This document shows, piece after piece, positions 35,208 to 42,086 of a stretch of DNA of 64,000 bases. Origin of the DNA: Rahnella inusitata (GTDB lineage Bacteria > Pseudomonadota > Gammaproteobacteria > Enterobacterales > Enterobacteriaceae); assembly GCF_003263515.1 (NCBI RefSeq), contig NZ_JYDE01000014.1, positions 1 through 64,000 of the forward strand, read 5' to 3'. Below the pieces are notes generated by a model. The model made no database searches and had not been told where the DNA came from. It saw nothing but the letters and a program-made list of their open reading frames with translations. The translations under genes and the position numbers were made by a program. Position 1 is the first letter of the stretch. Each line of letters begins with the position of its first letter.

Positions 35208-35246
35208 TGTGTATTTTTATGCAAATTATATGCATAAAAACACAAT
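35208..35246 (+). promoter_or_regulatory. Tandem ARG boxes (ArgR operator)
   Basis: Two 18-bp boxes (35208-35225 and 35229-35246) are separated by exactly 3 bp, the standard ARG-box spacing. Their cores TGTATTTTTATGCA and TGCATAAAAACACA match the consensus TGAATWWWWATTCA at 12 and 11 of 14 positions. They lie directly upstream of the ribosome site of the binding-protein gene, pointing to arginine-ArgR repression. Confidence 0.8.
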
Positions 35247-35261
35247 CACACAGGAGTGACC

Positions 35262-36029
35262 ATGCTTAAGTCCTTAATCCTCACCGGGTGTCTGCTTTCG
35301 TCTTTAATCACATCCGCCTTCGCGGCGCAAACCACTTATGTGGTCGGTTCCGGCGGCACTTACCGACCTTTCGAATACGAAAACAGCCAGAAACAGCTGG
35401 AAGGTTTTGATATCGACATTATCAAGGCCATTGCTAAAGCGGAAAATTTTGACATCAAACTGGTCAATACGCCGTGGGAAGGCATCTTTGCGACGCTGAA
35501 TTCCGGTGATCGCGACATCATCATTTCCGGCATCACCATTACCGACAAGCGTAAAGCGATGGTCGATTTCTCCGCGCCGTATTTCCCGGCTGAGCAGTCC
35601 ATCGTGGTACCTGAAGCGTCTACCGTGGATTCCGTGGCAGCGCTGAAAGGCCAGAAAGTTGGCGTGGTGAACTCCAGCACCGGCGACATCGTCGTCTCCG
35701 ACACGCTGGGCAAAAACAGCACCGACATCAAACGTTTTGATAACACACCGCTGATGTTGCAGGAGCTGGCGGAAGACGGCATCGGCGCGGCAGTCGGCGA
35801 CGTTGGGGTGGTGAAGTACTACATCAAATCCCATCCTGAGAAAGCCCTGAAACTGGTGCCGGACAGCAAGTTCGAGCGTCAGTACTTCGGGATCGCGGTC
35901 GCGAAAGACAACACCGAACTGCTGGGCAAAATCAACGCCGGTCTGAAGAAAATCGTGGCTGACGGTACCTATGCAAAAATCTACGCAACATGGTTCGATA
36001 ACAACGTTCCCACGCTTCCAGCGCAATAA
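35262..36029 (+). CDS. Periplasmic amino-acid-binding protein of an ABC transporter, probably basic amino acids
   Basis: A 255-residue family-3 solute-binding protein with a signal peptide (LILTGCLLSSLITSAFAA). The family signature GFDIDIIKAIAKAENF and the ligand-contact segment ISGITITDKRKAMVDFSAPY are present. ATG 35262 is used because AGGAG at 35252-35256 overlaps the GTG two codons upstream. The tandem ARG boxes upstream argue for arginine, ornithine or lysine as ligand, as for ArtJ/ArgT. A stem-loop at 36041-36058 separates it from the permease gene and probably raises its mRNA level relative to the permease. Confidence 0.87.
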   Translation: MLKSLILTGCLLSSLITSAFAAQTTYVVGSGGTYRPFEYENSQKQLEGFDIDIIKAIAKAENFDIKLVNTPWEGIFATLNSGDRDIIISGITITDKRKAMVDFSAPYFPAEQSIVVPEASTVDSVAALKGQKVGVVNSSTGDIVVSDTLGKNSTDIKRFDNTPLMLQELAEDGIGAAVGDVGVVKYYIKSHPEKALKLVPDSKFERQYFGIAVAKDNTELLGKINAGLKKIVADGTYAKIYATWFDNNVPTLPAQ

Positions 36030-36040
36030 TCATCATGACA

Positions 36041-36058
36041 AGGGGCTATAAAGCCCCT
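36041..36058 (+). other. Intercistronic stem-loop (binding protein / permease)
   Basis: AGGGGC and GCCCCT pair around a 6-nt TATAAA loop between the two ABC genes. Such hairpins are common after periplasmic binding-protein genes and give excess binding protein over permease. Confidence 0.65.
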
Positions 36059-36072
36059 GAACAAGGACAGGT

Positions 36073-36837
36073 ATGACCGGATTTCGCTGGGAGATAATCT
36101 CAGAATATGCGCCGCTGTTTGTGCAGGGCGCGATCATGACCATTCAGTGCACCATCATTTGCGTGATTTTAGGAACGTCGTGGGGGCTGCTGCTCGGCCT
36201 GGGTCGTATGGCGCGCGCCGACGATGGCCCGTGGAAACATATTCTGCGTTTTGCCGTGCAATGGCCGGTGCGCGTTTATGTCAGCGCCTTTCGCGGCACC
36301 CCCTTGTTTGTGCAGATTATGGTGGTCCACTTCGCGCTGGTGCCGCTGTTTATCAATCCGCGCGACGGCATTCTCGTCGCCAACGGCCTGATGTCTTCGG
36401 ATTTCGCCCGTATGCTGCGCTCTGACTACGGCGCATTTTTATCTTGCGTGGTGGCAATCACCCTGAACGCCGGCGCTTACGTGTCGGAAATTTTCCGCGC
36501 AGGTATTCAGTCGATCGACAGCGGGCAAATGGAAGCCTCGCGCGCGCTGGGCATGGGCTGGGGCAAGACGATGCGCAAAGTGATTTTGCCGCAGGCGTTC
36601 CGCCGCATTTTGCCGCCGCTGGGCAACAACGCCATCGCGATCGTGAAAGATTCCTCGCTGGCTTCGGCAATCGGTCTGGCCGATCTGGCCTACGCCGCGC
36701 GTACCGTTTCGGGCGCTTACGCCACCTACTGGGAACCCTACCTGACGATTTCACTGGTGTACTGGGTGCTGACTTTCCTGCTCTCGCTGCTCGTTCAGCA
36801 CATGGAAAAGAGATTTGGCAAGAGTGACGCTCGATAA
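36073..36837 (+). CDS. Amino-acid ABC transporter permease (HisM/ArtQ type)
   Basis: A 254-residue inner-membrane protein with about five helices, a HisM-type N-terminus (YAPLFVQGAIMTIQCTIICVILG) and the EAA loop (EASRALGMGWGKTMRKVILPQAFRRILPP) that docks the ATPase. It acts with the preceding binding protein. No ATP-binding subunit follows: an intrinsic terminator begins 29 bp after the stop and the prophage integrase comes next. The ATPase must be encoded elsewhere or lie beyond the right end of the prophage. Confidence 0.9.
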   Translation: MTGFRWEIISEYAPLFVQGAIMTIQCTIICVILGTSWGLLLGLGRMARADDGPWKHILRFAVQWPVRVYVSAFRGTPLFVQIMVVHFALVPLFINPRDGILVANGLMSSDFARMLRSDYGAFLSCVVAITLNAGAYVSEIFRAGIQSIDSGQMEASRALGMGWGKTMRKVILPQAFRRILPPLGNNAIAIVKDSSLASAIGLADLAYAARTVSGAYATYWEPYLTISLVYWVLTFLLSLLVQHMEKRFGKSDAR

Positions 36838-36865
36838 ATAAAGCATGGTAAGTGATTGTATATAC

Positions 36866-36896
36866 GCGGCAAAGTAAAGAGTCTTTGCCGCTTTTT
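36866..36896 (+). terminator. Intrinsic terminator after the permease gene
   Basis: GCGGCAAAG and CTTTGCCGC form a perfect 9-bp stem with an 8-nt loop followed by TTTTT. It is the last host-like element before the prophage arm-type repeats and may lie near attL. Confidence 0.9.
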
Positions 36897-36915
36897 AAAA
36901 CCTGAACTTCGAGCT

Positions 36916-36949
36916 CCTGCAAAACCCCTGCAAAACTCTTCTGCAATAC
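36916..36949. repeat. Three direct repeats beside int, candidate Int arm-type sites (attL)
   Basis: CCTGCAAAAC occurs at 36916-36925 and 36927-36936, and a variant TCTGCAATAC at 36940-36949. They are spaced 11 and 13 bp apart, immediately next to the 3' end of the integrase gene. Lambda-type integrases bind such short direct repeats as arm sites. The exact core crossover cannot be set without the right end of the prophage. Confidence 0.6.
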
Positions 36950-36968
36950 CGTTCAAAATTTGTACAGA

Positions 36969-38093
36969 TTAAATAGCCAGGGTAACCCATTCCTTCCCTC
37001 TGTCATCATTGTACAAATCAGTCATTTTCTGGTTTTTGTGACCCAGTAACTTTTGTGTATCGATGCCCTGTGCGCGATATAGGCGCTCTGATAATGAGCG
37101 TTGCTCATGAAACGATGGTGGTGATCCTTCTGACCAGGTCAGGCCGCTATTATCGCGAACTTTTGCGAATGACTTTGTAATTGATGCTGTTGAAACCGCA
37201 CCACCTCTTTTAGCTTTTCCTTTGGCATGGTGTATATGCAGTAAATAAGGGCTAATTACCAAGTCGCGACAGCGGTTAATAACCTCACGCAATGTAACTC
37301 CAACCTGGTCATTGTGAAGCGATAAAGGGAGGGCGAGCCTCATACCGGTTTTGCTTTGCTCTATATGCAGATGGTCATCCCAAACGTCGGTAAATTTCAT
37401 CCTCGCCAGATCACCAAGCCTTTGGCCGGTCACGATTGCAAGTAACATTGAGTTTTGAACATATACTTGTTCGTGTTGAGCGGCAGAGTAAATGGTTTTC
37501 CATTCTTCAAAATTTAAACGTTCTCGTTGTACTGAATTCTTAGTTTGCCTGGTGGCCGCCGCCGGGTTATATCCCGGATCTACTTCCCCTGCGTGCTGCG
37601 CTTCTTTATAGACGTCCATCAAAACCGAGCGGACGACTTGCGCCATTCGTCTATGACCTTTTTCTTTGTGCTGATCGATGATCGCCGCTATGTCTTTTGC
37701 TCCTACAGCCTTCAATTCCATGTGGCCACATTCACGTCTAAAAATTTCGACCGGCCCCGACTTGTGTTTCAGTGTTTGCTTTTTTATTTCGCCATCAGCA
37801 ACACGCTCTACCTGTATCTTTAAATAACGATCGAGCCAACTGGTGACGGTTAAAGACATGCCAAATTTCGGACTGACTTTTTCCCTGATGGTGAACATGT
37901 GCTTCATTTTCTGTTCGGCAAGACGAGTATTTGCCTCGATCGCTATTTGACGAGCTTCCTCCTCACTATCGCCTAAACCGTGAAACTTACCGGTAACAGG
38001 GTGTTTATAACGCCAGTAAACCTTTTTGGTTCTGGCGTCGGTATAGCAAGAAAGGCCGGGGATATTCACGTTATATTTACGTGGACGAGCCAT
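36969..38093 (-). CDS. int: Prophage tyrosine integrase (lambda Int family)
   Basis: The 374-residue protein has an N-terminal arm-binding domain (residues about 1-60), a core-binding SAM-like domain (about 80-180) and a tyrosine recombinase catalytic domain. It contains GQRLGD (first Arg), FHEQRSLSE (His-x-x-Arg), GHKNQKM, and the nucleophile Tyr361 in DLYNDD. It catalyses prophage integration and excision. It overlaps the xis gene by 17 bp, so they form the end of the leftward operon. The gene marks the left boundary of the prophage. Confidence 0.95.
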   Translation of the reverse strand: MARPRKYNVNIPGLSCYTDARTKKVYWRYKHPVTGKFHGLGDSEEEARQIAIEANTRLAEQKMKHMFTIREKVSPKFGMSLTVTSWLDRYLKIQVERVADGEIKKQTLKHKSGPVEIFRRECGHMELKAVGAKDIAAIIDQHKEKGHRRMAQVVRSVLMDVYKEAQHAGEVDPGYNPAAATRQTKNSVQRERLNFEEWKTIYSAAQHEQVYVQNSMLLAIVTGQRLGDLARMKFTDVWDDHLHIEQSKTGMRLALPLSLHNDQVGVTLREVINRCRDLVISPYLLHIHHAKGKAKRGGAVSTASITKSFAKVRDNSGLTWSEGSPPSFHEQRSLSERLYRAQGIDTQKLLGHKNQKMTDLYNDDRGKEWVTLAI

Positions 38094-38319
38094 CTTCGAG
38101 AATCCTTTTTAAACGCGGATTATCATCCTTCTTGACCACTGGCTTATCAGCCATGCCAATAAAGCGCGCCGACGCCTCCACGCGCCAGCACCGCCCAGCC
38201 TTGAAGGGTGGTGGAGATATCATGCCGCTCTTTGCATACTTCATCAGGGTAGGCCTGCTTGGTATTGGATCGGAGAATTCATCCTGAGCCCATGCATCTA
38301 ACGTTAATGTTCTCGCCAT
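38077..38319 (-). CDS. xis: Excisionase (Xis)
   Basis: An 80-residue protein resembling lambda Xis: a winged-helix start (LTLDAWAQDEF, RPTLMKYAKSGMISPPPFKAGRCWRVEASARFI in part) and a basic tail (RLKRILEDG). It directs excisive recombination with Int. It overlaps int by 17 bp. The PPPxKxGRxW motif is characteristic of the family. Confidence 0.85.
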   Translation of the reverse strand: MARTLTLDAWAQDEFSDPIPSRPTLMKYAKSGMISPPPFKAGRCWRVEASARFIGMADKPVVKKDDNPRLKRILEDGSST

Positions 38320-38362
38320 AAATTACCCCACACGTTTAAGTTATAGCCGGCTGCACACCGGC

Positions 38363-38656
38363 TTACAGATTTGAAAGTTTCTCGATTGCCTTATCGAAAG
38401 TTTCCACCGCAACATCCAAATCAGAGGCACTGACCTTTGCTTTAATGGCGCGGACTTCCTCAGGTGATTTTGCGGCGCGGATCTGAGCCATTAAATCCAG
38501 AATAAATGATGGCGCAGATTCAGGCGTAACTGCTGGCGCTTCACACGGTCGCAAAACCAAAAGTTCGCTTGCCATGGCTTCAGCTTCTCCCCAGCGCAGA
38601 GAAGGGGAGCGATGCGCGATAATTTCCTTCAGACGTTCGTTGGTTAAATTTTTCAT
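38363..38656 (-). CDS. Phage early protein of unknown function
   Basis: The 97-residue product begins MKNLTNERLKEIIAH, an N-terminal module shared by many variable leftward-operon phage proteins (Ea22-like). The rest is helical and acidic. It overlaps the upstream gene's stop by one base, so translation is coupled. Function is not known. Confidence 0.65.
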   Translation of the reverse strand: MKNLTNERLKEIIAHRSPSLRWGEAEAMASELLVLRPCEAPAVTPESAPSFILDLMAQIRAAKSPEEVRAIKAKVSASDLDVAVETFDKAIEKLSNL

Positions 38657-39063
38657 TATTCGTTTTCCTTTTTAACGATGCAGTTGCAGTGATGAGCAAA
38701 ACAATTAGCGAATGCGTCGCGCTGGCTATCATCGATATCGAAATTATCTTCTAACCAGTCACAGAGTTTTTCTTTGCTGATGACAGGCTTTTGCTGGGTG
38801 GTGACTGGATTAAGGAATGGAATATCTGACGCTGCCATGCGTGCATCAATGGCTGCGTCAAAGTGGTCTAATCTCAATTCCATTAAATTTTCGGAACTGA
38901 TAAGGCCGGTTCTTGTTTCGACGTCCCAGCTGTCGCTGTCTTCACCCCAGGAATCTTCATCGCGCAGAAAGCGATATCTGTTAGCGTCACGGATGATGTC
39001 AGCATCGATGGACATCGGCACCTGCTCGCCTTTCAGCGCTGCAATATCAGTTTTGTCAGTCAT
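38656..39063 (-). CDS. Phage early protein of unknown function
   Basis: A 135-residue acidic protein with the segment DANRYRFLRDEDSWG, recurrent in leftward-operon proteins of lambdoid phages, and a C-terminal cysteine/histidine cluster (CFAHHCNC) that could bind a metal. It overlaps the upstream gene by 4 bp. I do not recognise a specific function. Confidence 0.65.
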   Translation of the reverse strand: MTDKTDIAALKGEQVPMSIDADIIRDANRYRFLRDEDSWGEDSDSWDVETRTGLISSENLMELRLDHFDAAIDARMAASDIPFLNPVTTQQKPVISKEKLCDWLEDNFDIDDSQRDAFANCFAHHCNCIVKKENE

Positions 39064-39545
39064 ACAGCCTCCCGCCGAGCTTTGCTTGCGCTGAGCGCCT
39101 GTTTGTAACTCGCCTTGGCTTCTTTTTTAGTGGAGCACCAAGCTCCAGTAGCACGGCTAGAAGTCATACGAATCTTCCCGCTGTTTGGATACCAGGAGCC
39201 ATATTCGACTTTCGGCACATCGATACCCAGCCATTCCGCGAATGACTCGCAGACTTCTGACCGCAAATAATCGTCATAGCGAGTGCGTTTCTTTGGGGCT
39301 GGCAGTGCAGCAATTGCCAATTCACGGCCAGCCTCAGTGACGTGATAAACGACATCATCTTCTGCGCAGAAAGACGGCGCGGTGCGTGATGACATCAGAC
39401 CAGCAGCAACCAGAGATTCCAGATCAGCATTGTCACTGTGGCCGCCGCTGGCGAGGAAATAGTTACGGTATGGTTCACGGCGGTTCTCATTGATGCCCAG
39501 TGCATGCTGCATGAGTTCGAGCTGATGTTTGGTTGTATCAGTCAT
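39060..39545 (-). CDS. Phage early protein of unknown function
   Basis: A 161-residue protein starting at ATG 39545, which shares its first base with the stop codon of the preceding gene (TAATG). GAGGGG is correctly spaced upstream. An in-frame Met six codons earlier is less likely. It has a middle region predicted to be helical and a basic C-terminus (KKEAKASYKQALSASKARREAV). Function unknown. Confidence 0.65.
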   Translation of the reverse strand: MTDTTKHQLELMQHALGINENRREPYRNYFLASGGHSDNADLESLVAAGLMSSRTAPSFCAEDDVVYHVTEAGRELAIAALPAPKKRTRYDDYLRSEVCESFAEWLGIDVPKVEYGSWYPNSGKIRMTSSRATGAWCSTKKEAKASYKQALSASKARREAV

Positions 39546-40180
39546 TATCTGTGCCCCTCGCATGCCCAGTCCCGGCAGCCGTCAAAGTCATAAGGGTTTT
39601 CCTGCCAGCTGATTTTTCCGCAACATGGGCAGTTCCAGCGGGTCTTTCCTGAAGATTTGCGTCGCTTCTGACGTTTAAACCAGTCAGGCTGGCGCAGGCC
39701 CGCACCTTGAATCATGGTTCGCCGGTTGAGCAGGTTGATGTTGAACGTCCTGCGCTTCACTGCGTCAGCAGTAGTAAACGGTAACCAGACCAGATTGCTA
39801 TGTGTAGTGTCAGGCGATTCAGCAAAAATTCTGGCCTTGCTGAAATCATCGGTAGGCAGTAGATCAGACAACCAATACACATCATTCCCGTTCCACCTGC
39901 CTTTCACGAAAGCCACGTAACGTTCGCAACCTTCTTCAAGAACGCTTTCACCAGGAATGTGCTGATGATCAACATGCCAAACAGCAGCGGCGTCGATTGC
40001 ATCAGCTGAAACAGGCAGGTCGATATCACGGCCACGGTTCCAACTGCTTTGAGCCTCTTCGAGTGTGTAAACATGGGCTTTATTGATATCAGAGGCATAA
40101 CCCTGCCCGTTATGACAGTGGAACGACATGTTGCTGCCGACAGTCTCGCGTAGGCATGCCATATAGAAACGGTCAGCCAT
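39545..40180 (-). CDS. Phage early protein with C-terminal zinc-binding motif
   Basis: The 211-residue product ends with a CPCCG motif followed by CRDWACEGH, consistent with a small zinc-binding domain. The N-terminal part is of mixed structure and has no recognised domain. It overlaps the upstream DUF4406 gene by 8 bp. It may bind nucleic acid, which is speculative. Confidence 0.65.
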   Translation of the reverse strand: MADRFYMACLRETVGSNMSFHCHNGQGYASDINKAHVYTLEEAQSSWNRGRDIDLPVSADAIDAAAVWHVDHQHIPGESVLEEGCERYVAFVKGRWNGNDVYWLSDLLPTDDFSKARIFAESPDTTHSNLVWLPFTTADAVKRRTFNINLLNRRTMIQGAGLRQPDWFKRQKRRKSSGKTRWNCPCCGKISWQENPYDFDGCRDWACEGHR

Positions 40181-40469
40181 GATTTTCAGCCCTCTGTTCG
40201 ATTACCTCTAACCCCAACTTCAAGGCCAGGGCATGCTCCGCTCTTGCACCTGCGCTGTTCTGCCAGCCGATTAGCAGGTAGATAGCATCTGCGCGCTGAA
40301 GCATTGTCAGGCCGACGGCCATGTAATCAGCTTCTGTCAGGCCGTCCGGCAGGATCGCCGGATTAAGCGGGACATGCTTTTCGAATGACAGATTCAACGC
40401 AGCCTGGAGGGAAGCAGGGCGGTTAAATTGCGGTAGGCCGGTCATCGGCCCTGCGATGTACACTTTCAT
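40173..40469 (-). CDS. DUF4406 protein (nucleoside deoxyribosyltransferase-like fold)
   Basis: A 98-residue protein beginning MKVYIAGPMTGLPQFNRPA, the hallmark of DUF4406. These resemble nucleoside 2-deoxyribosyltransferases with a Rossmann-like fold (GPMTG and GWQNSAGARAEHALA motifs). It is common in phage early operons, and its role is unproven. Its ATG overlaps the stop of a 24-residue gene upstream. Confidence 0.85.
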   Translation of the reverse strand: MKVYIAGPMTGLPQFNRPASLQAALNLSFEKHVPLNPAILPDGLTEADYMAVGLTMLQRADAIYLLIGWQNSAGARAEHALALKLGLEVIEQRAENHG

Positions 40470-40540
40470 GGCTGCATTCCTAAATAAGTGATTGCCATAA
40501 CCACGCCGAGGATCAGATAGAAAGCGATATCAGTTTTCAT
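40466..40540 (-). CDS. 24-residue single-pass membrane peptide, first gene of the leftward operon
   Basis: A small open frame encodes MKTDIAFYLILGVVMAITY plus five more residues. It has one hydrophobic segment with a short charged N-terminus. AAGGGG is placed 8 nt before the ATG, and the stop overlaps the ATG of the DUF4406 gene (ATGA), a strong sign of real translation. It is too short for normal gene calls. Its role could be early membrane modification (Kil-like or exclusion), but nothing in the sequence decides this. Confidence 0.65.
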   Translation of the reverse strand: MKTDIAFYLILGVVMAITYLGMQP

Positions 40541-40610
40541 GAAATACCCCTTTGGCTGATTTCGGCGTAAGCGAATCCCTTGCCAGTGATGGCAATTAAT
40601 TTAATTTACT

Positions 40611-40673
40611 CAGACATAGACAAGGGCTCGTAGCTTCATACTGGTGGGGCCAGCGAACCCTTGTCTATGTCTG
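40611..40673 (-). ncRNA. Leader stem-loop with 16-bp perfect stem
   Basis: CAGACATAGACAAGGG (40611-40626) and its exact complement (40658-40673) flank a 31-nt loop that itself contains CTGG/CCAG. It lies just downstream of the leader terminator and 70 bp before the first gene of the leftward operon. It could be an RNA processing site (RNase III substrate) or a stabilising element, as seen in phage early leaders. Confidence 0.65.
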
Positions 40674-40752
40674 CGAAAAAAATTGGCGGTGGTCATGATC
40701 AGAACATTATCTTCGCTCCCCCTTGGGTAGGTTGAAGAGTCATGCCACCGCC
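40674..40752 (-). terminator. Intrinsic terminator in the leftward leader
   Basis: On the minus strand, GGCGGTGGCATG and CATGACCACCGCC pair (12 bp, one bulge) around a 43-nt loop. They are followed by AATTTTTTTCGC. It therefore sits between the C4-like RNA and the leftward genes. A terminator in the leader fits the P4-type immunity model, in which a small RNA controls read-through. Confidence 0.75.
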
Positions 40753-40792
40753 GAAAGACAACTACACACAGCAATTATCGAGTTCCACGTCG

Positions 40793-40855
40793 ATCTGATA
40801 GGGCGGCGGTAATCGAAACCGCAACCGGGCGGGATAGGCCCGGCCATCACCTGAT
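40793..40855 (-). ncRNA. C4 / P4-CI-like antisense RNA candidate
   Basis: A 63-nt element forms a three-way junction. A closing stem is made by 40793-40802 with 40844-40855. Hairpin A is GCGGT-7 nt-ACCGC (40806-40822), and hairpin B is CCGGGC-7 nt-GCCCGG (40825-40843). Size and shape match the C4 antisense RNAs of P1/P7 and the CI RNA of P4. On the minus strand, the loop of hairpin B reads CCTATCCC together with its first stem base. This is exactly complementary to GGGATAGG encoded upstream in the same leader (41024-41031). The strand is inferred from the leftward promoter; I am not certain of family membership. Confidence 0.65.
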
Positions 40856-40857
40856 GC

Positions 40858-40947
40858 TTGCCACAACGTTAAGAGCACTGATTCTGTGGTTCAGAAGTTG
40901 ATTGTTAGTGAGACGCTCAACAACCAATGCTCTTATCGTTGTGGCAA
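40858..40947 (-). ncRNA. 90-nt structured leader element with 23-bp closing stem
   Basis: Left arm 40858-40880 and right arm 40925-40947 are complementary at 21 of 23 positions. The interior holds two further hairpins: TTCTG-TGGTT-CAGAA and GTTGA/TCAAC. It directly precedes the C4-like RNA in the leftward transcript. A 13-nt segment of its arm (40868-40880) is repeated inverted at 41296-41308 near the transcription start, so an alternative pairing with the 5' end of the leader is possible. Confidence 0.7.
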
Positions 40948-40997
40948 TCCGGCGAAAATCGAGAAACCTGCTACACTAAAACCTGAATAGGAAAATT

Positions 40998-41016
40998 CTT
41001 AATAATTCTTATTAAG
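40998..41016. promoter_or_regulatory. AT-rich palindrome upstream of the zinc-ribbon gene
   Basis: CTTAATAA and TTATTAAG flank a 3-bp centre. It lies 28 bp before the start of the small zinc-ribbon frame and could be a protein binding site or a weak hairpin. Confidence 0.4.
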
Positions 41017-41044
41017 TCCCGCACCTATCCCCCGAGTTGTAAAA

Positions 41045-41269
41045 ATGCCTGACATAAAACTCTCTTGTGAGAAATGTACTTCTGAACGTTTTGTTGCCTC
41101 TTCCAATTACCCCAGCTCTGACATGGTTTCATCCCTCATCTGTGCCATTTGCCACCACCCAGTAGATGTGAGCTCAGTAGTCACATTTAGGGACACTCCC
41201 TATATCGCCTTCGTTCCGCCTCTGCCAGACCACCTCTTCCACCATGTTGAATCCAGCCGCCAAGGTTAA
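41045..41269 (+). CDS. Small zinc-ribbon-like phage protein
   Basis: A 74-residue frame with paired CxxC motifs (CEKC near residue 8 and CAIC near residue 33), typical of small zinc ribbons found in phage immunity regions. No good ribosome site is seen, and the frame lies antisense to the P_L leader. An extended -10 (TGCTACACT at 40969-40977) could drive it. It is reported with reserve. Confidence 0.45.
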   Translation: MPDIKLSCEKCTSERFVASSNYPSSDMVSSLICAICHHPVDVSSVVTFRDTPYIAFVPPLPDHLFHHVESSRQG

Positions 41270-41311
41270 AATTACTCAGACTCGCAATAAGCTGCAGTGC
41301 TCTTAACAATG

Positions 41312-41355
41312 CGTTCCTTACAGGTACATTATGTATCCCTAAGGTACATTGTCAA
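41312..41355 (-). promoter_or_regulatory. P_L promoter with CI/Cro-type operators
   Basis: On the minus strand TTGACA (41350-41355), a 16-bp spacer and CATAAT (41328-41333) form a near-consensus promoter, firing leftward from about 41321. The spacer is filled by the operator TGTATCCCTAAGGTACA (41332-41348). A weaker copy at 41312-41328 overlaps the start site. The same 17-bp motif flanks the cro promoter. This is the leftward early promoter and explains the position of the leader RNAs. Confidence 0.85.
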
Positions 41356-41359
41356 GGCG

Positions 41360-41384
41360 AAAAAAAACCTGCCTAGGCAGGTTT
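41360..41384 (-). terminator. Intrinsic terminator of cI
   Basis: AACCTGCC-TA-GGCAGGTT forms a perfect 8-bp stem. On the minus strand it is followed by a T-run of at least 7. It ends the repressor transcript just before the -35 box of P_L. Confidence 0.88.
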
Positions 41385-41400
41385 CGCAGATATATTATTT

Positions 41401-42069
41401 CTAGGCTCTATAACGCCTTGGTTTTCCGGAGAAAACTACAGTTCCTATTATTGAACAATTTCCATCAATTTTGATGTATTGTTCAGGCCAGCCTTTATTG
41501 AGGGCCTTTAGGTATTTGTGATTACCATCCTCAACCAACCTTTTAAAGGTTGTCTCACCAGAATCCAAAAGCAAGGCAATAACATCATCCCCATGAACTG
41601 GGGCTACTTCCGGATCGATGAAAATCATATCGCCTGGTCGATATTCATCGATCATGGAATCGCCAATGACGCGAAGGATATATGTCATGGGGCCGCACGG
41701 CACCGGGCAGGGATACGTTTCGGATAAACTCAAATCGACCTCGGAATAACCAATTTCAGTCCAAGCACCTGCCTGAACCCAAGAAATCACAGGAACCAGC
41801 TGAATGGTAAGATTGGTATCAGTGACATCTGGAGCTGAAATTATATTTGTAGCCTGATGTTCCTTATCTAACCAACCATCTGGTAAATCAAAGCACTTTT
41901 CAATGTGACGTGCCAAATCATCCCCGATTTTCTTCGTGGGATTCTTTCCGATCACTCGGCTGACCTGTGTTGGCTCTCGCTCAATTATCCCCGCAAAGGA
42001 AGAATTCCCCCCAGCGCTGTCCCTGAGCTTTCTGGCGTTATCACGCCGTATTTCATCGTTTGTCTTCAT
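41401..42069 (-). CDS. cI: CI-type repressor with S24 autocleavage domain
   Basis: A 222-residue repressor. The N-terminal helix-turn-helix (about residues 12-60) precedes a LexA/S24 domain with cleavage site Ala100-Gly101 (VQAGAW), nucleophile Ser138 (GDSMIDEY) and Lys176 (TFKRL). It maintains lysogeny and should be inactivated by RecA-stimulated self-cleavage during SOS. It is divergent from cro, and 17-bp operators lie on both sides of the gene. The prophage is therefore probably SOS-inducible. Confidence 0.92.
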   Translation of the reverse strand: MKTNDEIRRDNARKLRDSAGGNSSFAGIIEREPTQVSRVIGKNPTKKIGDDLARHIEKCFDLPDGWLDKEHQATNIISAPDVTDTNLTIQLVPVISWVQAGAWTEIGYSEVDLSLSETYPCPVPCGPMTYILRVIGDSMIDEYRPGDMIFIDPEVAPVHGDDVIALLLDSGETTFKRLVEDGNHKYLKALNKGWPEQYIKIDGNCSIIGTVVFSGKPRRYRA

Positions 42070-42086
42070 ACACTCATTAAACTGCG

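Noticed and set aside
35054-35245. 64-residue N-terminal extension of the lipoprotein
   Set aside because: It would place the lipoprotein signal sequence internally, and ATG 35053 starts exactly at that signal.
36840-36968. Exact attL core
   Set aside because: No duplicated core can be recognised without the right prophage end, and no tRNA gene is present at the junction.
40621-40660. tRNA-like start (GGGCTCGTAGCT) within the 16-bp stem-loop
   Set aside because: No D, anticodon or T arm can be folded; the resemblance is limited to a few bases.
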